A stretch of DNA of 64,000 nt from Lytechinus pictus (GCF_037042905.1 NC_087262.1:22115501-22179500); one strand, 5' to 3'. Shown: positions 1 to 11,439, counted from the first letter of the stretch. Notes: generated by a model not told the origin, from the sequence alone. A program made the numbers and translations.

Positions 1-968
1 TGTAATAAAAAAATATCAATGAAATTTCATTAAAAAAAAAATGAAAATGGTTTTAATCGTACCCTAAGTATATTAACACACAAATAATTTCACATCCGCT
101 CCTAAAAGATTTTTTTAGCAATCATGAACCACTGATTAAAAATTGAAAAGTAGACATTTTGGTGCATAAAATACGGGGTAGTTACTAGTATATGACGTTA
201 CAGATCAAAAACTCAAACTTCTAATAACTTTCTTAATCTTTGATGGGTTTTCCGCAAACCTTCACCAATATATTTTTTCTGTTATTTCTACAGTAAACCA
301 TTCGTCAGGGTGAATTTCCCCCTTCAAAACAGGTCGATAGAATGGTACCTAAGAAACACCTATGAATTTAAATCCCTGATTCGCTACACATGTCAAAATT
401 CATGTGGTACCCGTTACCATAGAAACTTTTTAAGGAACCTGATATCCACTTGGACTAGCTGCAATGATGTATTACTCTGAGATGCTATTATTATATTATT
501 TACATTAAACCATATACGTAGCATATCAATATCTATTCGGATCCATTATGATGTTGAAATATGAAAAATTACTTTTATTACAGAACGTTTTATTTTTCTG
601 TTATCCAAGTTATGCAAGTGGTTCAAAGAACTCGTCTATTTCAGTGTGTTAATGGTAGCGCATATTGGTGTTTACATTACAATTCGTTTGGTATGTATAT
701 GATGAAGTGCTGTTCTACTATACGGACTGGCCAAGATAAATCATTTCATCACTCACTAATTGAAATCATTTTGGCATGACAATGTTTGAGTTAAATCATA
801 TCAACGATAAAGTAAAGACCTAAAATGATGAAAAAAATTCAAATAATATCTCATCAGTTCATAATACTCATTTTGTCGATAGGAGTCCATTCATGGTCAA
901 TAATTATGACTGATATTAACTGGAAAGGCTATATCTTTTCCTTGCTGATCTAGCATGTCCTGATCTTT
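1..968. other. Unassigned AT-rich DNA
   Basis: I see no gene, RNA or clear repeat here. The reading frames present are short and show no recognisable motif. Confidence 0.5.
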
Positions 969-1181
969 ACCTCTGTCATTTTTGTCTCTGCCATTATTAC
1001 CTCTGCCATTTTTACCTATGCCATTATTACCTCTGCCATTTTTACCTCTGCCATTTTTACCTCTGCCATTTTTACTTCTGCCATTTTTACCTCTGCCATT
1101 TTTACCTTTGCCATTATTACCTCTGCCATTTTTACCTCTGCCATTTTTACCTCTGCCATTTTTATCTCTGCCATTTTTACC
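969..1181. repeat. 15-bp minisatellite
   Basis: About 14 tandem copies of a 15-bp unit (CTCTGCCATTTTTAC) with few changes, mostly T to A in the T-run. Because 15 is a multiple of three, open frames run through it on both strands and encode low-complexity peptides (GKNGR-type on the minus strand). I read these as by-products of the repeat, not genes. Confidence 0.93.
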
Positions 1182-1581
1182 CGGCACCAGTAAATCTGCT
1201 ATATAAAGTGTGCATTTGTTATTATAACTAGTCTTTATGATACGGGACCCTATATTGAATGCTGATGCTGGGGTTCGAAACAGATGTTTATTGAAAGTGT
1301 TCTGATGTGAGGAGATAAACGGAATCTAGTTTGGACGCCAAAATTGTGTTTACTTTCCGATTTTTAGGGGGCCCTGACTTGATCAATGTAATATTTTATT
1401 TAATTCCAATAAAAATAAATACAAACAGATACTATGATAGATTTATTGATTATCGCAAGGAAATGAGGTCAGGGGTGGTCATGTTCTTGTACAGTGATTG
1501 AGAACCAAAATACATGTTGGTATCAATATTAAACGATATTCTTACCAAGCGATTAATGTGTAAGAATACATGAAGAAGCCG

Positions 1582-1800
1582 AGGTATTCAATTCAATTCA
1601 TTTATTCAATAATCAAAAGGATAAACAGTATATACAAGATAAAAGATGAACAAAGTAACGGAAAACCAAAACAAATAGATGGCTCGGAGAGGAGAGGTCT
1701 CCATGATACATTAATACATTATACAATAATAGAAATCACATCTACATTGATATTAAACAAAATCAACATTTACTTTGGAGATTCTGTGCAGCTACACTAC
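1582..1800 (-). repeat. Probable LINE 3' end, antisense
   Basis: Starts with ATTCAATTCAATTCATTTAT, the reverse complement of a short-repeat LINE tail. It shares short blocks (GTATATACAAG, and GAGACCTCCAT in the opposite orientation) with the insertion near 9.5 kb. A tail of the same kind, TTGAATTGAATT, occurs in sense orientation near 63.59 kb. No reverse transcriptase sequence remains. Confidence 0.4.
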
Positions 1801-1978
1801 GTTTGAATTGTTTTATAGTTGTGGTCGATTCCATCCTTGGGGCAAGAAATTGAAGGCTTCCATTGTACTATATATTGAGCATAAGTCAGCTAGCTTAGCT
1901 GATTACGTCATCATTGTAAATTGTAATGTCGGGTTTCTTGCTTTTATTACATTAAAATGTCTTCTTGAAAACTCTTAA

Positions 1979-2588
1979 AGGGGAATCCAGCCTTGGCCAT
2001 TAAATGTTGTGTTGGGAAGGAGAAAAATAAATTAAACAGAATGGTGAAAGTTTGAAAGAAATCGGAAAAGGAATAAGAAAGTTATAGCTGCTTTGAAATT
2101 TAGATCACTAATACTATGTAGATTTCAAATTGGCAACTGGGTAAGTAAATTATGACAAAGGGCAAGGACAACTTTCTCATAGGCCATGTACTTTATTATC
2201 AGGGATTTGTGGTTTTCTCCTAAGTACCCATTCCCCTGGGGCAGTAATCTAAATATAACCCTGGGAGTATATTGTTTTATGTCCTCATGAAAGAAAAATA
2301 TAATTTGAAATAAAACTTTTGGGAAAAATGACATTTAAGCCATAATATGTATTGGAGTACATGGAAGAGTAGTCCTTGCCCATAGAGATGTATACTAGTA
2401 TACATCTCTATGTCCTTGCCTTACATCACTTTGACATCCCATATGCGGCCAATTTGAAGTCTCCATGGGTACTACAAATTCATAACTTTCTTGTTGTTTG
2501 TCCAGTATTGTTCAAACTTTCACCTATCAACTTGTCTGATTTTTCTTTTCCTAATAAAAACATGTTTTTATTTGGGATGGATTCCCCT
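1979..2588. mobile_element. TTAA-flanked MITE
   Basis: Terminal inverted repeats AGGGGAATCCAGCC and AGGGGAATCCATCC, flanked on both sides by TTAA (1975-1978 and 2589-2592). This is the target preference of piggyBac- and Kolobok-type transposases. No transposase is encoded. The ends resemble those of the element at 11862-12939. A 32-bp palindrome (2381-2412) lies inside it. Confidence 0.82.
2381..2412. mobile_element. Perfect 32-bp palindrome flanked by 8-bp direct repeats
   Basis: A perfect palindrome with arm CATAGAGATGTATACT, bounded exactly by TCCTTGCC on each side (2373-2380 and 2413-2420). The flanks look like an 8-bp target-site duplication around an insertion made only of two inverted 16-mers. 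Confidence 0.7.
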
Positions 2589-2873
2589 TTAAGGACAATA
2601 ATAAGCAATTGCGATATTACGATCTTTTTCCCGATAGAAGTATACTGGGCGCAGTGACATGCGCATGCATGGGATGCAGCAGCTACAATAAACCAGTTCG
2701 TAGTTACTGGTGGACACTTTTGGTCAAATGACCTATCATTTCTTTCATTATGATAGGCAGATTTCAAAGCAAGATATAGTACGTAAGCTTGCCTTACTTA
2801 GCAGGATGAAGAAATTGAATAGACCAGGTGACTAGAATAGCTCACCAATGAACACTTTATGAAGGTATTTGTT

Positions 2874-4012
2874 CAGTGGCGTAACTACGGGGGGGCATGG
2901 GGGGCACGTGCCCCCCCCCCCCCCAATCGGCTGGCAAAAAAAAAAAAAAAAAAACGGGGAAAAAGAGAAAAAGAGGGAGAAAGGGAGAGAAACGTACTGG
3001 GAAAAGAAGAAATTATTGCTAATTATGTTATATTATATTATAATTATGTTATGTTACATTACATTAAAAAAGCATAAATTTATGAAACATAGGCCTAATT
3101 TGCGCAGGGCCTAGGCTATGTCTTCATTGTTCCTGGTGCTCGCATTGTCTGTTTAACAAGATATATAATCCTGTTGTACTAAAACCTCCCGTTTTCAAGT
3201 CAATATACACAAAATGTATTTCCTCGCACTTCAAATTATTATTGTTTTATGTAGTGACATATGCTTCTTTTTCATGACTACTTAAAGTGATTGCCCCATT
3301 TTAAGGTCTTAATATAAACTTTTTCCTGTCCGTGCTTACGTTTGCATTCGTGGATTGGTGAGATATGTCTGTTCTTCATGAATTCCTAAAAGCAGACCTT
3401 AAAATGTCACTTTTTCTGATCTGAATATCAAAAAATTTCTGCTTGCGCCTCGCGCTCGCATCATTTGGTTAGTAAAATAAGCATGGTCTTCGTGAACTCC
3501 TACAAGCAGGCCTTAGAATGCCCCTCTTCAGGTCTAAATTTTCAGCTCGCGCTCGCAATATTTGACTAGTGAGATGCGTATGATAATCATGATTAAAATG
3601 ACTACAAAAAGTGCTTCATGTGCATTAGATGACTATGGTGAGATATGTATACTCTTATTGGATTCCCAAAATATAGTCCTTAAAATGTCCTTGTTTGGGG
3701 ACAATATATACAAAAATTTCAGCTCGCGCTTTGCGCTCGCATTGTATGTTTAGAGAGACAGGTACGTATTATGATTACTAAAAGTTGTTTACAATGTCCC
3801 TTTTTAGGTCTGAATGTCAAAAAATTTCAGCTCGCGCTTCGCGCTCGCATTATGTGATCAGTGAGATACATATCCGTTTAATGGCACTGTCCTTAAAATG
3901 TCTCTATTATATGTCTGTATACCTGGCAACTGAGCGCGCTTCGCGCGCTCTCTAAGTGACTCAAAATTTTTGCTGGTGCCCCCCCAATGCCGTGACCCAC
4001 GGTACGCCACTG
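2874..4012 (+). mobile_element. Non-autonomous hAT-like element, copy 1
   Basis: The ends start CAGTGGCGTA on both sides (left CAGTGGCGTAACTACGGG, right reverse complement CAGTGGCGTACCGTGGG). An exact 8-bp duplication, TATTTGTT, flanks it (2866-2873 and 4013-4020), as expected of hAT transposition. After the left end come a poly-C run, a poly-A run and a purine-rich tract. The body is made of diverged units of about 115 bp, each carrying a GC-rich motif near GCTCGCGCTTCGCGCTCGC. No transposase frame is present. Confidence 0.92.
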
Positions 4013-4020
4013 TATTTGTT

Positions 4021-4738
4021 GCATTCCTACTTTGAATGCATATCATAACATGTTGCACAATGTACTTGGCAAACTGTGAAATACCAGTCGTTCGTGGACG
4101 CATTGTTGTTTTTTGTGGATGTAAATAAAAACCACTATTCAAAAGAATATATGAATAATCAAGACATCAAAGTTGGTGCTTATCTCATTAGATTTTAAAC
4201 CACCATGTCACTTTAGTACAAATGACCTTCCTCTGATCATGCGTAGAATCTTTTGATCATGAGCAGAAAGGAACTACGAACTGGCTTATTCAGAGATCTG
4301 TGGTCCCAAACACGCCCAATGTCATCTTTGGATAGACCAAATAAAAGCTTCAGTTTCTGTACAATGATAAGGTTGTTCGGACGAACCATTGCTACAAAGC
4401 CTACAATCACCAGTGTGTCTAGAGATGATATGCATGATAAAATGTCAGAAATAGCGAAATAATAATCTTTGGATTATATATATGGTCTGATACACCACTG
4501 TAGTAGTACACCCATTATGACCAATGCTATACGTCCATAGAGTGATACGCTCTCGCTGCGTCAAAGAAGACCTTAAATTATAAAGCAATGTTATCTGAGA
4601 CAACGGTGTAGAAGGCTGCAAATTTATTATAGATCTATATGACTTTCCAAATGAATATCCAGCGCTGGCTTGACAGCTGAATTCGAACCACTTTATCGAA
4701 TCTACCATCTTCCACTTCAACCAGAAAGCTGAAATAAG
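4021..4738 (+). promoter_or_regulatory. Region upstream of the first elongase gene
   Basis: Unique-looking DNA between the hAT-like element and the elongase start codon. It should hold the 5' UTR and promoter, but I see no convincing TATA box or upstream exon. Confidence 0.35.
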
Positions 4739-4882
4739 ATGGCGGAGCTCATTGAATGGTTCTACCATGTTGGAGAGACCTTGATTGGTCTTCAGTCATT
4801 CCCTGTTATGGTCGTATACCTCATCCTCGTCGCTCTGTCACCATTCTACCAAAGAATAACCAATCCATATTCTCTCCGACAG
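4739..4882 (+). CDS. Elongase exon 1
   Basis: 48 codons from ATG to a donor GTAGGT, phase 0. It encodes the lumenal N-terminus and the first membrane segment (about residues 22-36). Confidence 0.9.
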
Positions 4883-7093
4883 GTAGGTTCTAACGTTAAC
4901 AGTATTCTTTAAGACTTTAAAAACTGAATTCTTTAAAACTAAAATCCTATTAGCTACAAATATCAGCAATGCTCTGCTGGCCAGTTATATATTTTACTTG
5001 GGAAATACTAGGATTAAAAGCTTTCGAAAATAGTGGTTATCATCAACCGGCCTGAGTTATGATTATTGTGACACCATAATATGTCATGATTGATGTGATT
5101 ACATAGGTTTGTACGTAGAAAAGATTACGGAATAGATTTAAAAACATTTCGCTGACAGTAACAACGACAATCACAATAGTGCTTAAATTGATGAAGACCT
5201 TATTAGCTTTTAAACTAAACCATCAGTCTCAGTGTGCAACCGTATAGGTGTTTCATAGTTCATGAAACAAGTGTAGGTTGACGTTTAACAATCTAAAATA
5301 ATGTCTGATTTATTCTGGGATGAGTTATTTCCATTTATTGTCCTCATTTTGAAAGCTTCCTACTGAATTGAATGGAAATTATAAGTCTTTTCTCTCTTTT
5401 TCCAGACCATGGTGGTTTATAACTTTACCTGTAGTTTCATCAGTGCATGTACTATGCTTGGTGCTATGGCGGGAATGATTGCAGCAGGGTCAATCTTTCA
5501 GAAAGAGAGCAACGGCTTGCTGAAAAACAGGTGAGTTTCTTTCTTTTTCTGCTTTTATAAGGTTGATTGCAGCGATGGGATTCCAAGACTTGCAACTTTC
5601 ATTGTTCTGGTACCCCCTCCCCCCCAAAAAAAAAAAGATGTGTTTAAACCCAACTGCGAAACTCACAATTAATGTAAACTTGATTTTCAAAAAAGCAGAA
5701 GCCGCGCCCATCTCTAATTTTCTAAATCCCTTGGTTATGTTGATCAGTGGGCGTGGTTTTGATAACTCATTAGGGCATTATAGCAGTCACATCGCAGACT
5801 AGCTCTACGATGCAGATTTTTTTTTTCAAAAGTCCTTCAATGACAGAACAGCCTTTGTCGAAAATCAGTGAATCAAAACAGCAGTGTCGTCCTGGACCCT
5901 GCATGGACAAATGATGCAAATTATGCAATTTTCGTCTGGTCCGAATCTTTAGACGATATGCTGTCCCTATCCACCATCTTTCGCAATGACCTCTAGTCTA
6001 TCCATTGTGATTTGATGGGCATTTTTAATAGATTCAGAACGTTGGAGAAAACGTCTGCGAAGTGGATGTCTAATTTTCAAACTCGTGGCCATGGCCCTGG
6101 GAAGCGGAGATGCTGGGGGTGCTGCGTGTATTATTTGTCCATAGGCAGCACCCCCATGAATTCTGGTAGGTGTTTAAAAATGGAAAAATAATTATAAGCA
6201 AAATAACCTATATATTTTGTAGAGAAATCCTATTTGTCTGCTTGTCAAACTTATCTGGACAGAAATAAACTTCATTTTGTAGTACCCCCCCTTTTGTTGT
6301 TGCTGGCTTGTCAAAATTTACTTCAGCACCCCCAGTTAAAAAAGATCGTTCCCAGGGCCCTGCTCGTTGCTTTGCTTCGATTCTTGATCTTCTTATGACT
6401 TGATCCGATTCCAGCTCTTTGCATTGTAAAACCGATTAAAATAAATAACCATTGGGTCAGACCCAGACCATCCAAGATTGTTGAATTATGACTACGTATT
6501 AACCAATAATTGAAGAGTAACGACGGTCGAATTGGTCGATCGTTACTACTAATTTTTGTCGAACGTATTCACAACATATCATTTTGATAAATCCTATTTA
6601 GTGCACTCGATGATCCCTTGTATGTTTTTCTTTCCTTTTCCTCCTTTTAACAACTAGTTTCTTCCTGTACTGGTGCAGCAAGCATCTGGAGCTTCTGGAC
6701 ACTTTGTTCATGATCTTACGTCACAGGAGCCGTCAGATTTCTTTCCTTCACGTCTATCACCACGCCAGCATGGTCCTCCTCTCCGACTTCGGCTATCATC
6801 ACTTCCCGACACCCGGCGTCGCTTTCGGTCTCTCCATCAACGCATTCGTTCACGTCTGTCTCTACTACTACTACGGCTACACTGCACAGAGGCCTCTCAG
6901 TGGCGCCCCGAGTTGGAAGCGACACCTGACTGAGATCCAAATCACGCAGTTCGTCGTCGATCTGGTGCATGCTGTAATTGGTTACCTCTTTCATGGGTTC
7001 TGTGTTTATTGCTTGATGTACGGTGCTACCATGTTGTATTTATTCTCATCTTTTTATTATAATGCATATGTGAAAAAACGTAAAGGAGAATAA
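4739..7093 (+). CDS. ELOVL-family very-long-chain fatty-acid elongase (3 exons)
   Basis: Exons 4739-4882, 5406-5530 and 6658-7093 join through GT-AG introns of phase 0 and phase 2 into a 234-residue protein. ELO proteins catalyse the condensation step of fatty-acid elongation, joining malonyl-CoA to acyl-CoA in the ER membrane. Visible family motifs: KHLELLDT (98-105), the catalytic histidine box HVYHH (121-125), an N-x3-H-x4-YYYY block just after it, and TEIQITQF. The C-terminus KRKGE fits a KxKxx ER-retrieval signal. The start has a good context (AAGATGG). At 234 aa it is shorter than the usual 270-320, mainly at the N-terminus and the first loops. The RQISFLHVYHH block reminds me of PUFA elongases of single-celled eukaryotes more than of vertebrate ELOVL2/4/5. 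That is an impression, so the subfamily is left open. Chain-length specificity cannot be read from sequence. Confidence 0.93.
5406..5530 (+). CDS. Elongase exon 2
   Basis: Starts after TTTCCAG and ends at donor GTGAGT in phase 2. It encodes residues 49-89 plus two bases of codon 90, including an Ala/Gly/Met-rich membrane segment. Confidence 0.88.
6090..6362. mobile_element. Small hAT-like MITE in elongase intron 2
   Basis: Inverted ends CATGGCCCTGGGAAGCG and CAGGGCCCTGGGAACG. The flanking 8-mers CTCGTGGC (6082-6089) and CTCGTTGC (6363-6370) match at 7 of 8 positions, a slightly decayed target duplication. GGGGGTGCTG-type blocks lie inside both ends. Confidence 0.75.
6658..7093 (+). CDS. Elongase exon 3 (catalytic part)
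   Basis: Starts after AACTAG, completes Ser90 and runs to a TAA stop. All the diagnostic ELO motifs lie in this exon. It is clearly more GC-rich than its surroundings. Confidence 0.93.
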
Positions 7094-7266
7094 AGATATA
7101 ATTCTAATTATCACGTCGACAAAATAAAGTTCAAGTTTACTCCCCCTTCGAATGCAACACTCCATGTCAGCGGCTCTTTTCTGGGTGCAACTTTTCTTAG
7201 CTTTTCTTAGTGTATATCGATACGCCCCAACCGCCTGTCCAGCAAATGAACTCCAGTTGACACACC

Positions 7267-7421
7267 GGGGCCGCGTTGCATAAAAGTTAGTGGTAACTTT
7301 GCCATCCAATGGTAACTTCCATGGAATCCTTGATTTTGATTGGCTGTTGATCAGCGTTACCATGGTATTTACCATTAGATGGCAAAGTTACTATAATAGT
7401 AACTTTTATGCAACGGGGCCC
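7267..7421. mobile_element. Foldback MITE with GGGGCC ends
   Basis: The arms GTTGCATAAAAGTTA...GTAACTTTGCCATC occur at both ends in inverted orientation. The outermost bases are GGGGCC and GGGCCC. It lies about 170 bp after the elongase stop, perhaps within its 3' UTR. I could not find a target duplication. Confidence 0.8.
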
Positions 7422-7526
7422 AGACGGCTAGCGCATTCTTGCAGAAACGTCGAGACCCGTTATTCTTTAACCAACAAACGCACTTAAATTTTGTAGGCCT
7501 ATACTACTGCTGCTACTTCTTCGACG

Positions 7527-7544
7527 ACTACTACTACAATTACA

Positions 7545-7632
<88 letters not shown>

Positions 7633-7683
7633 TGACTACTACCACTACTACCACTACTTCTACTACTACTACTACTACTCTGT
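7527..7683. repeat. (CTA)n microsatellite
   Basis: Nearly pure CTA/TAC repeats (purest 7547-7632). The tyrosine- or valine-rich frames crossing it are artefacts of the repeat. A second (CTA)n tract starts just beyond 16.48 kb. Confidence 0.95.
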
Positions 7684-7745
7684 CACTACCAGGCGCGGAT
7701 CCATGGGGGGGGGGCGAGGGGGCCTTGCCCCCCCCCCTCTTCGGC

Positions 7746-8405
7746 AAAAAAAAAAGAAGAGAGGGAAAGAAAGAGGGGAAGAGGGGAAAGAAAAGAAGAA
7801 AAAGAAGAAAGGAAGAGGGGGAAGAAGGGAAGAAAAAAGAGAGAGGAAAAGGGGGAAAGAAAAGAGGAAAGGAGAGAGGGAGAGGGGGAAAGGAAAAGGA
7901 GAAAAAAAGAGAGGAAGAAGGAGGAAAGAAGAGAAGAGAGAGAAAGGGAAAAGAGAGAGGAAGAGGGGGAAGGAAGAAGAGGAAAAAAAGAGAGAGGAAA
8001 GGGGGAAAGAAAATAAAAAAAGGGAAGAGGGGGAAGGAAGGGAAGGAAAAGGGGAAAGAGAAGGAAAAAGAGAAGGAAAGGAAAAGGAGAAAAAAGAGAG
8101 AGAGGGGAAGAGGGGAAAGGAAGAGAAGAAAAAGAGAGAGAGAAAAAAGAGGAAAGGAAAGGAGAAAAAAAGAGGAAGAGAAGAAAAGGGAGGAGGAGGG
8201 AGAGGGGGAAGAAAAAAGAGGAAGAGAGGGAAAGAAAAGGAGAGGGAGGAAAGAAGAGAAGAAAAAAGAGGGAAAAGAAAAGAAGAAAAAAGAAGAGGGG
8301 AAAGAAAAGAAAAAAAAAGGAGAAGAAGAGGGGAAAGAAAAGAAGAAAAGGGAAGAGGAAGAGGGGGAAGGACGAGAAGAAAAAGAGGAAGAGGAGGAAA
8401 GAAAA
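7746..8405 (+). repeat. 660-nt polypurine tract
   Basis: Only two pyrimidines (T at 8014, C at 8373) occur in 660 bases of A and G on the + strand. The mix of AAAG, GGGGAA and GAA words is irregular, not a simple repeat. Long Lys/Glu/Arg-rich frames on + and Phe/Ser/Leu-rich frames on - are forced by this composition and are not genes. Confidence 0.96.
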
Positions 8406-10160
8406 TGATGTTCGAACCAAAAGGGCGCCGAAATGATGTTCGAATGAATGTCAAAATGATGTTCGAACTGGGGGCCGAATTGTGTTCGAACGGGGGGGGG
8501 GGGGCGAATTGATGTTCGACGTAGAGGCGTCAAATTGATGTTCGAACTAGGGGGCGCCAAATTGATGTTGGAACTAGGGGGCGCCAAATTGATACTCGAG
8601 CTAGGGGTGCCGAAATTATATTCGAATTAGGGGCGCCAAATTGATGATGGACCTACATGTAGGGGCGCCGAATTGATATTCGATCTAGGAGGGCGCCAAA
8701 ATGATGTTCGAAGGGATGTTAAAATGATGTTCGAACTGGGGGCGCCAAATTGATACTCGAACTAGGGGGGGCGAATCGATGTTCGAGCTAGGGGGCACCA
8801 AACTGATACTCAAACTAGGGGGCGCCGAATCGATGTTCAAACTAGGGGGGCGCCGAAATGATGTTCGAACTGGGGGCGCCAAATTGATACTCGAACTAGG
8901 GGGGGGCGAATCGATGTTCGAGCTAGGGGGGCGCCAAACTGATACTCAAACTAGGGGGGCGCCGAATCGATGTTCGAACTAGGGGGGCGCCGAAATGATG
9001 TTCGAAGGGATGTTAAAATGATGTTCGAACTGGGGGCGCCAAATTGATACTCGAACTAGGGGGCGAATCGATGTTCGAGCTAGGGGGGCGCCAAACTGAT
9101 ACTCAAACTAGGGGGGCGCCGAATCGATGTTCGAACTAGGGGGCGCCAAATTGATACTCAAGCTAGGGGGGCGAAATGATATTCGAACTAGGGAAGCCAA
9201 ATTGAGTTCGAAGGGATGCCAAAATGATGTTCGAACTGGGGGTCGAATTGATGTTCGAACGGGGGGGGGGGCGAATTGATGATCGACCTACATGTAGGGG
9301 CGCCGAATTGATACTCGAACTAGGGGGGCGCCGAATTGAAGTTCGAACTAGTGGCACCACATTGGTGTTTGAACTAGGGGGCGCCGAATTGATATTCGAA
9401 CTAGGGGCGCCAATTTGATGTTCCAACTGGGGGCGCCAAATTGATGTTCGACCTAGGGAGGCCAAATAGAAGTTCGACGTAGGGGGGGGGGGGGGTTGCG
9501 CCGAATTGATGTTCGACGTAGGGGCGCAAAATTTGATTTGATTTGATTTGATTTATTTTATTTCCACATTTCAAAACAAAAACAAAGTATATACAAGTAT
9601 AATAAAATTTTTTTCAATATTACACAATAGGCAAATATCTTTTTAAACATAATGAATAATGTACATAAATCATTATAAAATATCAACTGTACTGTGAAAA
9701 TTATATCTATATATACATTTTCTTTAATTACTAAACATATATATATAGAAATGTGGGAGACCTCCATCTTAAGCTTGGAGCTTGAAAGTGATGGAGGCCT
9801 CGAAAGGAAAGGGGATAGAAAACCAGACTGTATAGTGCAATATGTTCGACATCGGGGGGCGCCGATTGAATGTTCGAACTAGGGGCGCCAAATTGATGTT
9901 CGAACTAGGGGGCGCCAAATTGCAATTCGAACTTGGGGCGCCAAATTGATGTTCGAACGAGGGGGGCGCCAAATTGATGTTCGAACTAGGGGAGCGCTAA
10001 TTTGATGTTTGACCATAAGGCGACAAATACATGTTTCAGAAGGGGGAGGGCAAAGTGATATTTTACATGGCACCAAATTCATGTTCAACCGAGGGCGCCA
10101 AATTGACCTTGAACTTAGGAGGCTCCATGCAAATTCATGTTCGACCGGGGGCGCAACATT
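8406..10160 (+). repeat. TTCGAAC / GGCGCC minisatellite with higher-order structure
   Basis: Tandem units of about 28-32 bp with consensus near GATGTTCGAACTAGGGGG followed by GCGCCAAATT. Each unit carries two 6-bp palindromes, TTCGAA and GGCGCC. Unit variants (ATACTCGAACTA, CGATGTTCGAGCTA) recur in order. A multi-unit block starts at 8722, again at 8856 (134 bp later) and at 9016 (160 bp later). The array is broken by a LINE-like insertion at about 9531-9840 and fades out after 10.1 kb. Confidence 0.92.
9531..9840 (-). mobile_element. LINE 3' end inserted in the minisatellite
   Basis: Begins with TTTGATTTGATTTGATTTGA, which on the minus strand is an (ATCAA)n tail, then A/T-rich DNA and a short CCTCCATCTTAAGC block. 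The minisatellite resumes directly afterwards. It is likely a 5'-truncated retroposon in antisense orientation. Confidence 0.6.
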
Positions 10161-10169
10161 GCTCGTATT

Positions 10170-11439
10170 GCCTGTTTATAGTGAAATTCATTTCCTGCCC
10201 AAAAAGGTTACATTAATGCGGCTGATATAAAATATCCCGTTTTTACGATAATAGACAAAAATCAATGTGGTCGAGTTTGAAGTTTGTTTGGCGAGATAGG
10301 TATCCTGTTCAGGGTCAGAAAAGGGGTTAATATCAAATTCAGCTGGCGCTACGCGCTCGCAATATTTGATTAGTGAGGTGCGTATCCTCTCCATCGATCA
10401 CACGTACATAAGTCCTTAAAATTTTAGTGTTTTTCAAGTCAATATACATAGGCCGATCCAGGGGGCAAAGTTTTTGCCCCCCCCCCCCCCCCCATGGTGG
10501 CGCAAAAAAAAGGAAAGAAAAAGAAAAAAAAAAGACGAAGAGAAAAAGGAAAAACTTTTAGAATAGGAATTATACCTTAAAAGAGTCCTTCCTAAGTCAG
10601 TATATACAAAAATTGAGCTCGCGCTTCGCGCTCGCATCACTGTTTAGTTATATACGCATCCCGACCTCACAGTTTTTTTTATGCGAACGAGAAGCACAAG
10701 CTGAAAATATTTTATATTCTAATCCAACAACTGAAAATGTCCTTTTCATTTCATCATTAAAAAAAGTTTTCAGCTAGCGCTTCGCGCTCGCATTCATTTC
10801 TTAAAGGACAAGTCCGTCCCCCCAAAAAAATGTTGATTTGAATAAATAGAGAAAAATCAAACAAGCATTATGCTGAAAATTTCATCAAAATCGGATGTAA
10901 AATAAAAAATTATGACATTAAAAAAAAAATTTTTGCTTATTTTTCAAAAAACAGTGATATGCACAACTCAGTGACATGCAAATGAGACAGTCGATGATGT
11001 CCCTCACTCACTAATTCCTTTGTTTTTATTGTTAGAATTATACAATATTTCATTTTTTACAGATTTTACAATATGGACCAACTTGATTGAACCATTTAGT
11101 ATTAAACAATGCTAATTGCTCATGTTCAGGGAGGAATTAATCGCTGTTTCACACGACAACGGAGAAAAATTAAATATTTCATATACTAAAATACAAAATG
11201 AAGTAGTGAGTGAGTGATGTCATCAGTCTCCTCATTTGCATACCAACAAGGATGTGAATATAACTGGTTTGTGAAATTAAGCGAAACTTTAAAATGTTGT
11301 AGGCCTACCTATTATCTTTGTGTATTTCATATAAGATTCTCAAAATATTCCTTTTCAGGTGTCTCGATTGTCAAAATTGAAGGCCTATGAGCTAGCGCTG
11401 TGCGCTCGCATTTTGATTGGTGAGTTCTGTATACCTATA
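10170..11439 (+). repeat. ~115-bp hAT-internal units, plus a truncated TTAA MITE
   Basis: Diverged units carry the GC-rich motif at about 10.34, 10.62, 10.77 and 11.39 kb. From TTAA at 10801-10804 a MITE left end (AGGACAAGTCCGTCCC) begins. It resembles the 49.6- and 53.8-kb MITEs, but I cannot find a matching right end, so it is probably truncated near 11.29 kb. Confidence 0.65.

Noticed and set aside
897-1206. GKNGR-repeat and PFLPL-repeat proteins
   Set aside because: Both are translations of the same 15-bp minisatellite, on opposite strands.
7439-8587. Long open frames of 240-360 codons on both strands
   Set aside because: They are forced by the (CTA)n tract and the polypurine tract (Tyr-, Val-, Lys/Glu/Arg- or Phe/Ser-rich) and exist in several frames at once.
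8406-10160. CRISPR-like array
   Set aside because: Spacing is regular but there are no unique spacers; it is a minisatellite in an animal genome.
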